Source of the DNA: an uncultured Muribaculaceae bacterium
GTDB lineage: Bacteria > Bacteroidota > Bacteroidia > Bacteroidales > Muribaculaceae
Assembly: GCA_905209725.1 (NCBI GenBank)
Contig: CAJLTZ010000011.1
Coordinates: 1 to 39,422, forward strand
Reading direction: 5' to 3'
DNA length: 39,422 bases
Part shown: piece by piece, positions 15,813 to 22,537 of the stretch
Numbering within the stretch: the first letter of the stretch is position 1
Layout: each line of letters starts with the position of its first letter
Position numbers and translations under genes: made by a program
Notes under the pieces: model-generated
Told to the model about the DNA's origin: nothing
Seen by the model: the letters and a program-made list of their open reading frames with translations, nothing else
The model's database searches: none

Positions 15813-15890
15813 CCAAAGGGATTTCCCTTTGGCTCGATAGGGAGTTTTTAGCATTACCGTGTAATGCGTGAAGAAAACGCCCTATTGAGC
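15813..15890. other. Candidate origin of transfer: nested hairpins
   Basis: Three dyads lie just upstream of the relaxase gene. CCAAAGGG/CCCTTTGG (15813-15832) has a 4-base loop. GCTCGATAGGGAGTTTT (15832-15848) pairs with AAAACGCCCTATTGAGC (15874-15890) at 15 of 17 positions. Nested inside is GCATTAC/GTAATGC (15851-15867) with a 3-base loop. MobV origins typically lie next to the relaxase gene and contain such inverted repeats. The nick site is not identified. Confidence 0.55.
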
Positions 15891-15938
15891 TATGGTATTT
15901 CTGTCTAAATACCCTTGGGAAAGCGAACCTGTTCCCCT

Positions 15939-16907
15939 CTATATTTTCAGCCCTTTCTTTTTCGGTGGCTGCATCATCCGCCTTGCGGATTGTACTTGCT
16001 TCTCCTCCTTTATCGGCTCTGTCGATTGGGACAAGAGTTTTTTGCACAGGTACTCGTTCAAGTCATTATACCCTGCATAGTGAACCGACATATCCTGCAA
16101 GCGGTCACCCAACATCCGTTGCAGGTTGGCGTATGCGTTCCGTCCTGCTGTGTCATTGTCAAGGAAACAGCCGATTCGGGTATAGGTTGCCAATATGCTT
16201 TCCGCTTTCGAGAGGTTGGAAACGGAGTTGAGAATGACGTAATCCTGTGCATTCAATCGTGGGTGTTGCGGATTGTTCTTTACTCGGATGGTCAGGAACG
16301 AGAGATAATCCATGAAGCCCTCGAAAAGATAACAGACGGTTCGTGGCTCTTTTTGCTGTCGGATATGGGTGATGTCCTTCGGGGCGACACATCCCTTGAA
16401 GTATCTATTACGCACTTCATACCCTCTTGCCATATTCGGGAAGCCGATGGCGAAATAGGGTTTGTCGGCATTCTCAAACCGCAGTTCCTTACACTCCCTT
16501 TTGGCGAGTTCAATGTCTATCCCCCTTTCTTGCAGATAGGCAATGAGCGCAGGTGATGACAGCTCGCCAACTCTTAATACCCGATAAGTGCGGTTGTCGG
16601 ATTGCTGCTTGCCAAAAGAAAACGATGCAGGGCGGATGTATGGTGTCCGTTCCTCTATGCGCTTCAACAGGCAGGTTACATCTTCCGTATGGTAGAGTTC
16701 CGCTGCCAATGCGATGATGTTACCGCCCTTGCCAAGTCCAAAATCGTACCATTTGTTGAGTTCTGTGTTTACCTTGAAAGATGCGTCCGTTTCCTCTCTC
16801 AGCGGTGATTTGTACCAAAAGCTGCTGCCCTGTTGCTTGACGGGCGTGTAACCCAAACTTTGCAGATAGTCTGCGATTCTGATTTGTTTAACTTCTTGTA
16901 TGTTCAT
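15939..16907 (-). CDS. Toprim-domain DNA primase
   Basis: This 322-residue primase of mobile-element type would synthesise primers for element DNA replication, possibly replacement-strand synthesis after transfer. The N-terminus is CHC2-like in layout (RIADYLQSLGYTPVKQ, then WYDFGLGKGGNIIALA) but lacks the zinc-binding cysteines and histidine. The Toprim core is intact: Glu196 and Asp200 in LFEGFMDYLSF, and the DxD-like pair Asp250/Asp252 in FLDNDTAGRNAY. The tail is basic (KKKGLK). It is encoded between the helicase and the relaxase on the same strand; the 193-bp gap to the relaxase holds the candidate oriT. Confidence 0.87.
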   Translation of the reverse strand: MNIQEVKQIRIADYLQSLGYTPVKQQGSSFWYKSPLREETDASFKVNTELNKWYDFGLGKGGNIIALAAELYHTEDVTCLLKRIEERTPYIRPASFSFGKQQSDNRTYRVLRVGELSSPALIAYLQERGIDIELAKRECKELRFENADKPYFAIGFPNMARGYEVRNRYFKGCVAPKDITHIRQQKEPRTVCYLFEGFMDYLSFLTIRVKNNPQHPRLNAQDYVILNSVSNLSKAESILATYTRIGCFLDNDTAGRNAYANLQRMLGDRLQDMSVHYAGYNDLNEYLCKKLLSQSTEPIKEEKQVQSARRMMQPPKKKGLKI

Positions 16908-16947
16908 GATATTCTATAGATTTGATGATGATTGTAAAAACGTTGAT

Positions 16948-17147
16948 TTGTTGAATGGCTTATATAACACATTTATTTACAGAAAGATATTTGCTCAACA
17001 TCTTCTCAACAAACCACTCGCCAAAAGAGAAATCAACAATCGGGTGCTGTTCCTCTCTCAACTTCTCTTTTCGATTGTTGAGATTTTGTTGAGAGTGTAT
17101 ATTGTTTATTGTCAGCATAGTTATATCCTTATTCATCAATTCAACAA
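16948..17147. repeat. Iteron-like cluster of TTGTTGA motifs
   Basis: Six exact copies of TTGTTGA or its complement occur at 16948-16954, 17006-17012, 17033-17039, 17075-17081, 17086-17092 and 17141-17147, all in the 254-bp AT-rich gap between the primase and helicase genes. Two copies are 11 bp apart, one helical turn. ATCAACAATCG and CGATTGTTGA also form a dyad. This could be a replication origin or a regulator-binding array; which is unknown. Confidence 0.5.
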
Positions 17148-17161
17148 AAAAAAGAATGATA

Positions 17162-18409
17162 TTACAGGGATTCAAGTTGTTCCCTCGTGACAGAATAGAA
17201 ACGACCGACCCGTTTTACAGGCTCATACCGACACTCCCGATTGTAGTTGAATTGGTAGGTGGTATAGGTCAGTCCGTTGGGTGCAGGCGTAAGTTTCCAA
17301 CACTCCTGCAACACCTTTCGGACTTGGTGCTTCTCCACTTTTACCTGCGAGTGTACCAGCAACAGAAGAATGTCGTTGTAGCAGAACGAGAATGTGTCCG
17401 TGCCGACACTATCCATGATGTCAAGTATCAGCTCGTGCATCTCTATCTCCAGTCGGTTACGGTTGCTGCGGATTATCTTCTGCAAGGCTTCGGTATGCAA
17501 CAGCGATGGAGCAAACCACATACGGCTTTCCTTTTCGGTGGATAGTGTTCTGTGTTGCAGGAAATGAAGAAAGGCGGGTATCTCCGCTTTCAGCTTTTGC
17601 AGGAAGTCGGTATCATCAGACTGCAAGCGGTCTATCTTGCGTACCCAATAGCGTGTTTCCCCTGCATCAATGATTACAGGCAAGTACTCGTTGTTGGAGC
17701 ATAGCACGAACTTGGCGAAAAACGCTATCTCGTCACGGTCTTTGCCTTTGGCTTCCACCTTGTAGGAAAGTGTGGTGCTTAGGTTCTTCAACCGCTCGCT
17801 GTCCTCCCTACGGTTGAGCAGCACCTCGTCCACCACGATAAGCAGTTTGCCGGCCCAGTCGGAATTGAATTGGCTACGGAAATCCTCGTTGGTGTTAAAG
17901 GTTACATTGTTCTGAAATAGGAGTTTTAGAAAATTCAGAAATGTGCTTTTGCCTGTGTTGCGTTCCTCTGATACCAACAGCAGGATAGGCAGCTTTTGAA
18001 TGGGGTACAAGTAGAGCAGTTGTAGGTAGTCCATGCCCAACTCGTATTGCTCCCCGAAGATGTGACCTACCAAAGATTGGATATGCGAGAAATCGCCCTC
18101 TTTAGGTTGGTGGTCTATCGGTTCATAGAGGTTAAGGAACTTGCCGACCACGGGATGGTAGCCGATGTGTTCGGGTACGGTGCAGAAGCCGTCATACTTG
18201 GGAACGCTGCCGATGTAGTCCTTGCCGTAGTCTTGGCGCAGGGTTTCGTTGTTCCATGCTATGCGTTTCCTTACATACCCTCCGTTCAGTTTGGGCTGCT
18301 CCACAATCTTGTAAAGCGTAGTCCCCACTCGGATGAATTCCTCCTTTGCCATGCCACCATCCGATGGCGGTCTGTGGCTGTCTTGTTGTTTGTTAGCTGA
18401 CATAATCAA
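17162..18409 (-). CDS. SF3-type/primase-associated helicase
   Basis: This 415-residue ATPase resembles the C-terminal helicase of phage and plasmid primases (DUF5906/VirE-associated type). It would unwind the element origin. Walker A is in SEERNTGKSTFLNF (residues 147-160), Walker B is LLIVVDE (Asp194, Glu195), and sensor-like FVLCSNNEYLPVIIDAGETR follows. The C-terminal third reads as a winged-helix region (VEKHQVRKVLQECW). A nearby Met (residue 3) is an alternative start. It has its own -7 box (18439-18446) and is separated from the upstream regulator gene by a hairpin, so it probably starts a helicase-primase-relaxase transcript. Confidence 0.85.
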   Translation of the reverse strand: MIMSANKQQDSHRPPSDGGMAKEEFIRVGTTLYKIVEQPKLNGGYVRKRIAWNNETLRQDYGKDYIGSVPKYDGFCTVPEHIGYHPVVGKFLNLYEPIDHQPKEGDFSHIQSLVGHIFGEQYELGMDYLQLLYLYPIQKLPILLLVSEERNTGKSTFLNFLKLLFQNNVTFNTNEDFRSQFNSDWAGKLLIVVDEVLLNRREDSERLKNLSTTLSYKVEAKGKDRDEIAFFAKFVLCSNNEYLPVIIDAGETRYWVRKIDRLQSDDTDFLQKLKAEIPAFLHFLQHRTLSTEKESRMWFAPSLLHTEALQKIIRSNRNRLEIEMHELILDIMDSVGTDTFSFCYNDILLLLVHSQVKVEKHQVRKVLQECWKLTPAPNGLTYTTYQFNYNRECRYEPVKRVGRFYSVTREQLESL

Positions 18410-18438
18410 ATGGTTTTAAGTTTGAAAAATACCAGCTA

Positions 18439-18446
18439 CAAAAGTA
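18439..18446 (-). promoter_or_regulatory. Candidate -7 box for the helicase transcript
   Basis: On the minus strand this reads TACTTTTG (TAnnTTTG), 29 bp before the helicase start. The -33 box is not obvious. Confidence 0.4.
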
Positions 18447-18555
18447 TAAGCATTTATCGGATAAGTTGTTACGCAAAACGCGGCAGAACGGTGACAAATA
18501 GCCCCCGAAGAAAAAACTTTCAATGGTTTGGAACGGAAGTCGGGCAGGACAGACG

Positions 18556-18600
18556 AAAAAACTCCCAAAAAACGAATGTGGGGATTACGCTTTTCGGGAG
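18556..18600 (-). terminator. Intrinsic terminator after the integrase-regulator genes
   Basis: On the minus strand CTCCCGAAAAGC pairs with GTTTTTTGGGAG at 10 of 12 positions and is followed by TTTTTT. It would end the integrase-regulator transcript before the helicase promoter, or act as an attenuator. Confidence 0.55.
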
Positions 18601-18713
18601 AAAAAATTGGAGTTCCTGTTGATATGTCGGTCAGATTATATGCTGACACGCTGGCTTGATTACTCTATTCGTGACTGAATGAATGGATTCCGTCAGTCGT
18701 GCAACCAATTCAG

Positions 18714-19103
18714 CTACGAGAAGTATTCGGCTTTGGCTATGCCGTTGGTGTTCAGCGAAAAGAAGATGCTTGTTTTCTCTTTTCGCAAGTACAGTCTTTC
18801 AAGAACGGCATTGCGCACCTGCTTCGCACTGTATGTGCCGATACGGAACGCAAGGGCGATTATCGTTTCAAGGCTGTAAACCTCCATGCTGCACTTGTCG
18901 GACAGTCGGATGGTATGCCTTATCTCACACTCATTCAGAATGCCGTTCTTGCAGAGTGTCTTTATCCCTGCCCTGATAGTCGGGGCGGTTACATTGAACA
19001 ACTCGCAAAGCTCCCACTCACTCATGGCGGTTGCCTGTATATCTTTCGGCATAACTACATTGCCGAACTCGTTCATTGTTATGATGTTTCTTTCCTCTTT
19101 CAT
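18714..19103 (-). CDS. Small HTH DNA-binding protein with RhuM-like segment
   Basis: This 129-residue protein has a helix-turn-helix-like region at about residues 27-53 (MSEWELCELFNVTAPTIRAG). Residues 76-104 (VYSLETIIALAFRIGTYSAK, then QVRNAVLERL) resemble the central motif of RhuM/KilA-like proteins. Proteins of this size next to integrases in Bacteroidales elements are usually excisionase- or regulator-like. It starts 18 bp after the integrase stop and is probably cotranscribed with it. A role in excision or control of int is inferred from position. Confidence 0.65.
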   Translation of the reverse strand: MKEERNIITMNEFGNVVMPKDIQATAMSEWELCELFNVTAPTIRAGIKTLCKNGILNECEIRHTIRLSDKCSMEVYSLETIIALAFRIGTYSAKQVRNAVLERLYLRKEKTSIFFSLNTNGIAKAEYFS

Positions 19104-19121
19104 TATCGTTTGATTTAAGGG

Positions 19122-20357
19122 TTACTGAATGGCATTGCAAATGTTCTTTTCCATATCCTCCAGTTTGTGCGACAATGTTTCCATATCCTGACTAATCTTT
19201 TGGGCTGTGATTTTTGCGTAAATTTGGGTCGTTTTTATGTTGGTATGTCCCAAAAGTCGGCTGACGGTTTCAATGGGTACTCCGTTGGATAACAGCACAG
19301 TGGTCGCTGCCGAATGTCTTGCTACATGATAGGTCAAGTGGACTTTTATACCGCACAACTTGGCAATGGCTTTCAGCTTCTTGTTGCAAGTCGTGTTACT
19401 CGGCATGGGGAATACTTTATTATCTCTTGTCATACCCCTGTACTTCTCTATTATCTTTCGGGGAACATCCAACAATCGGATATTGGATTCCGTGTTAGTT
19501 TTCTTTCTTCGGGTGATAATCCACAGATTTCCGTCAAAGAATGTTTGCAGGTTGTCTTCCGTAAGGTTCTTGACATCGGAATATGCCAAACCTGTAAAGG
19601 TGGAGAACAGAAATAAATCCCTGACAAGCTCGTGTGTCTTGTCGGGCATATCGGTGTTCATCATTGTGTGTATCTCCTCTCTCGTAATATACCCTCTGTC
19701 CACGCTTTCGGGAGAGTTGATGTACCCTGCAAAGGGATTGAACGGCAGACGACCGTCATTCCTCGCTATGGAAATAATGTGTTTCAGCACAATCATGTAG
19801 CCCCAAATGGTATTGGTGCGGCATTTTTTCTCAGTACGCAGGAAATACTCGAAGTCGTTGATGAACGAGAGGTTCAACTCTTTTAACGGAATATCTTCAC
19901 GCTTGTAGGTATGGGGTAGGAACTCACGGATGTGCTTGCAGACGGTAACATAACGTCGGAATGTTCCTTTTGCCCTGCTGTGTCCCACTTTCTTGGCAAA
20001 TTCGCTGTTGTGTTGTTCAAACAGTTTTAGCAAGGTTTCCTGTTTGATACCGATGCCGAGATAGGCATCTTTCAACTTGGCAGCAGTGACATAACCGTCC
20101 GTCTGCATCAACTCTTGATAACGGCGGTTTATCTCCACTCTGATTTTGTCAACGGCACGGTTGATTCTTTGCGCTTCGGCACTCTTACCCGAAGCACGGT
20201 TGTTCTTCACGTCCCACAGGCGCAAGGGAACATCCATCTTGCAACTGAACTGCTTAATCTCTCCGTCCACCGTAATGCGACACATCAAAGGCAGGTTGCC
20301 GTTGGGTTTCTCACTGCCTTTCTTCACGTAGAACAATACCTTAAATGTACTTCTCAT
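19122..20357 (-). CDS. int: Tyrosine recombinase (IntDOT-like integrase)
   Basis: This 411-residue integrase catalyses insertion and excision of the element. The N-terminal arm-binding domain (residues ~1-95; FKVLFYVKKGSEKPNG) is followed by a SAM-like core-binding domain (~105-205) and the catalytic domain (~220-395). Visible active-site residues are the beta-hairpin Lys (about 285), His344 and Arg347 in YHVARHSAAT, His371 in LLGHTNIKTTQIY, and nucleophile Tyr380. The usual first catalytic Arg is replaced by Ala258 in FTGLAYSDV, a feature of the CTnDOT integrase family. It lies at the right end, reading inward, next to a dyad-flanked promoter. Confidence 0.93.
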   Translation of the reverse strand: MRSTFKVLFYVKKGSEKPNGNLPLMCRITVDGEIKQFSCKMDVPLRLWDVKNNRASGKSAEAQRINRAVDKIRVEINRRYQELMQTDGYVTAAKLKDAYLGIGIKQETLLKLFEQHNSEFAKKVGHSRAKGTFRRYVTVCKHIREFLPHTYKREDIPLKELNLSFINDFEYFLRTEKKCRTNTIWGYMIVLKHIISIARNDGRLPFNPFAGYINSPESVDRGYITREEIHTMMNTDMPDKTHELVRDLFLFSTFTGLAYSDVKNLTEDNLQTFFDGNLWIITRRKKTNTESNIRLLDVPRKIIEKYRGMTRDNKVFPMPSNTTCNKKLKAIAKLCGIKVHLTYHVARHSAATTVLLSNGVPIETVSRLLGHTNIKTTQIYAKITAQKISQDMETLSHKLEDMEKNICNAIQ

Positions 20358-20400
20358 AACTCACTTTTTTTTGGTTACAAAATTAATTCATAGTGAGTTA
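20357..20400 (-). promoter_or_regulatory. Integrase promoter flanked by an 8-bp inverted repeat
   Basis: On the minus strand TAATTTTG (20378-20385) fits the -7 box. It is bracketed by TAACTCAC and GTGAGTTA (20357-20364 and 20393-20400), a perfect dyad with one arm touching the start codon. The arrangement suggests repression or autoregulation of int. Confidence 0.5.
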
Positions 20401-20551
20401 CCGACAGATACGACACATAACGCCAAACGATGCAAAATTTAGGTTTCGCAAGAAATTTGCATCATCGCACGGGTAATGATAAAGTAACTGAACTTTTGCT
20501 GCGTTTGTCCATATTCTGTCTCTTCTTGGCTTTTGAACAAGAGAAAAATAT

Positions 20552-20588
20552 AGCGTAACGAACGCTTTTTCAGTCTGTTCGCTACGCT
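20552..20588 (-). terminator. Terminator-like hairpin at the element right end
   Basis: On the minus strand AGCGTAGCGAAC pairs with GTTCGTTACGCT (11 of 12) and is followed by ATATTTTTCTC. It would stop read-through from the SDR gene before it reaches int. Confidence 0.6.
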
Positions 20589-20602
20589 TTACTCAAATTT
20601 GC

Positions 20603-20626
20603 TATTCCGTTAGGTGTTTATTTTAT
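20603..20626 (+). repeat. Right terminal inverted repeat of the element
   Basis: It contains CCGTTAGGTGTTTATT and matches the reversed left end at 17 of the first 20 positions. GTTTGA occurs just outside (20634-20639) and also at the left end (12477-12482), but at unequal distances from the repeats. Confidence 0.6.
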
Positions 20627-20648
20627 GCTTTCAGTTTGAGGCGAGTTG

Positions 20649-21404
20649 TTATTTCCTTACGATAACTGATCCTGAACCCTGATGGGTGGCCAACACCAGC
20701 ACCTCGGCAATCTGCACGTGTGCCGGCGCCTCGGCGGCATAGACTGCCACATCGGCTATGTCCTCGCCGGTAAGGGGCTTGATGCCCTTGTAAACATTAT
20801 CCGCGCGCTCTGTATCGCCGTGGAAGCGCGTGCGACTAAAATTTGTTTCCACAAGGCCGGGCTTGATATTGGTGATTCTCAAAGCAGTATCCGCCACGTC
20901 TATACGAAGTCCGTCGGTGATGGTCTTTACCGCCGCCTTGGTGGCACAATACACATTCCCTCCTGCATATGCTGCATCGCCGGCCACTGAGCCGATATTG
21001 ATCACCTGGCCGCTGTTCCGCTTCACCATCCCCGGCACAATCAGGCGCGTCATCGTGAGCAGACCCTTGATGTTGGTATCGATCATAGTGTCCCAGTCCT
21101 CGAAATCGCCCTCATATTCAGGCTCGAGACCGAGAGCAAGGCCTGCATTGTTCACAAGCACATCGATATCCTTCCAATCCTGCGGAAGGCTTCTCACCGA
21201 CATCTCCGCCATCTTGCGGTCGCGCACATCGAACACGAGCACAAGGCTCTCCACGCCGGCATCAGCCAGTTCTGACGACAGATCTGCGAGAGCATCCGGA
21301 CGGCGTCCCGTGATAATAACCCTATATCCGGCCTTACCGAATTTCAAGGCGCAAGCGCGGCCGATGCCGCTGGTGGCGCCAGTCACCATCACAATCTTCT
21401 TCAT
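20649..21404 (-). CDS. SDR-family oxidoreductase (YdfG-like)
   Basis: This classical short-chain dehydrogenase of 251 residues is cytoplasmic. The NADP-binding TGATSGIGRA is at residues 8-17, with ITGRRPD downstream indicating NADP preference. NNAG is near residue 88, catalytic Ser is in INIGSVAGDAAYAGG, and the Tyr/Lys pair is in VYCATKAAVK. Closest in layout is YdfG, an NADP-dependent 3-hydroxy acid/serine dehydrogenase, but the substrate cannot be fixed from sequence. It has a textbook promoter at 21427-21457. The mobile element is inserted just beyond its 3' end without disrupting it. Confidence 0.88.
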   Translation of the reverse strand: MKKIVMVTGATSGIGRACALKFGKAGYRVIITGRRPDALADLSSELADAGVESLVLVFDVRDRKMAEMSVRSLPQDWKDIDVLVNNAGLALGLEPEYEGDFEDWDTMIDTNIKGLLTMTRLIVPGMVKRNSGQVINIGSVAGDAAYAGGNVYCATKAAVKTITDGLRIDVADTALRITNIKPGLVETNFSRTRFHGDTERADNVYKGIKPLTGEDIADVAVYAAEAPAHVQIAEVLVLATHQGSGSVIVRK

Positions 21405-21426
21405 GGAAGTTAGGTTTAGTTTCCCG

Positions 21427-21457
21427 CAAATTTAGCAATAATCCCCCATACGGCAAA
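21427..21457 (-). promoter_or_regulatory. Promoter of the SDR gene
   Basis: On the minus strand TTTG (21454-21457) and TAAATTTG (21427-21434) are 19 bp apart, a full consensus match. The leader would be under 20 bases. Confidence 0.7.
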
Positions 21458-21462
21458 AAACA

Positions 21463-22140
21463 TTACGGCGCAATTATGGAGAGGCGAGCGCCGGGAGGAA
21501 GAGAGGCGATTATAAGGGCCAGGTCGTTCATCTGGTGGAATTCGGTGTAGCCGGCAGTGGATTTCCGGCCGATATTTTCCGGCCACGGAGCAAGCAGGAG
21601 CAGCCGCCCTTCGGCGCATAGATCGAAATCCGCCCCCCGCAGCTTGAAGCGGTCTTCGAAACCACAATCCGTCAATTTAATCAATGGATACCCGAGATCC
21701 ATTGTCGCTCTCATTATCCTCTTCTCTGCATCATGAATGAAAGCGAAATGGGAATAGCCCCATTTTGTATCTTCTGCATGCAATCCTTATGATATTGTTC
21801 GAATTCTTCCTCGCTCCATCTACGGTGAATTCTAACAGGCAGGAGATTGAAATGCCTCAAAAGAAATATATTCCCAAATGCCGCATATTCATGATTCCCT
21901 ATTTCCAGCTGCAGATATCGTTTGAAAAGAACTGGTCTAGCCCGCTTTATGATGGCTCGCCTTGGATTATCCTGCACATATTGAATCGCCTTTTCAAGTT
22001 GATTGTAACTAAGACCCCATCCCATATTTACGGATATATTCCTCCCTCTTATTCTCATTTAAGATATTCCTGTAATTCCTTTCATTATCTTCAGTCTTTT
22101 CATTATCCTCAGTCTTTTCAGAGTTAGGATTGGAATCCAT
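21463..22140 (-). pseudogene. Frameshifted Bacteroidales transposase-like/hypothetical gene
   Basis: Three adjacent minus-strand frames read as one broken protein. Frame one (22140-22009) starts MDSNPNSEKTEDNE and ends REEYIRKYGMGS-stop. Frame two (from about 22027) continues GLSYNQLEKAIQYVQDNPRR and stops at 21714. Frame three picks up at FIHDAEKRIMRATMD and runs through FDLCAEGRLLLLAPWPENIG to 21463. The YVQDNPRR...LLPVRIHRRWSEEEFEQY and DLCAEGRLLLLAPW segments resemble the C-terminal part of proteins annotated near REP-type transposases in Bacteroidales; the catalytic HUH half is absent. At least two single-base shifts are needed. The N-terminal part contains an 18-bp duplication (TEDNEK repeated). 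Confidence 0.65.
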
Positions 22141-22537
22141 TTTTATTTCATCATTCATATGCTATTAATATTTCATCATTCGAATATTATTTCATCATTC
22201 ATATGCTATTTCTTTTCCCTTCCGCATTTTATTAGCAATCCTTTCTTAAATCACAGATTAATCATTCAGCTTCCGCTTCATCGCTGAAAAGAATTTTCAG
22301 CCATTTTATCAGTTTCTGCTCGCACCGAAAATTTGCTTCAATCTATTCAGGGCGCCTCCGAGCAAAAATGAATATCCTTTTCATTTTTCTTTTCTGCGGC
22401 GAGGCGGAAGCCGAGCATGAGCGAGCACGAGTCGGATTTTAATGATTGAGGACCACAAGAATAGCGCCGAAGAATCGGGAGATAATGAAGCCGAAGAATC
22501 CGGGGCGAATGCAGGCGTGAATCGAGGGGCGGGAGAA
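22141..22537. other. AT-rich gene-free region downstream of comM
   Basis: No gene is supported here. The first part carries the direct repeats; a GCTGAAAA/TTTTCAGC hairpin with a 3-base loop sits at 22283-22301 and may terminate the comM transcript. The stretch 22380-22440 is richer in GAGCGAGCACGAG-type sequence of no recognised function. Confidence 0.5.
22144..22210. repeat. Direct repeats upstream of the pseudogene
   Basis: A 23-bp sequence beginning TATTTCATCATTC is present at 22144-22166 and 22188-22210, with a 13-bp partial copy at 22169-22181. The tract is AT-rich and lies outside any gene. Confidence 0.8.

Larger units (their letters stand above)
18410..18713. other. Gene-free spacer with hairpins between regulator and helicase genes
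   Basis: No gene is seen in these 304 bp. The region holds the helicase -7 box, the terminator-like hairpin at 18556-18600, and small dyads: GTCAG (18630-18634)/CTGAC (18643-18647) and GACTGA (18673-18678)/TCAGTC (18693-18698). The dyads lie just past the regulator stop and could be binding sites. Confidence 0.5.
12481..20626. mobile_element. Mobilizable element with MobV relaxase, tyrosine recombinase and mef cargo
   Basis: This is an 8.1-kb insertion in the convergent gap between the C1 peptidase and the SDR gene, with visibly lower GC than the backbone. Left end 12481-12504 and right end 20603-20626 form an imperfect inverted repeat: in outward-to-inward alignment 17 of the first 20 bases agree, including CCGTTA and TGTTTATT. 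Content on the minus strand is integrase, DNA-binding protein, helicase, primase and MobV relaxase; the mef pump is on the plus strand. There are no type IV secretion genes, so transfer would depend on a helper conjugative element. The order resembles Bacteroides mobilizable transposons of the Tn4555 kind. Exact ends are uncertain by about 15 bp without the empty site. Confidence 0.85.
20358..20648. other. Gene-free right end of the element
   Basis: These 291 bp hold no gene. They contain the int promoter dyad, a second dyad GATGCAAAATTT/AAATTTGCATC (20429-20440 with 20453-20463), a strong hairpin at 20552-20588 and the right terminal inverted repeat at 20603-20626. Integrase and accessory-factor binding sites are expected here. 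Confidence 0.6.

Noticed and set aside
15721..16047. 108-codon minus-strand frame between the primase and relaxase genes
   Set aside because: It overlaps both neighbours and the hairpin-rich candidate oriT, and its translation has no family character.
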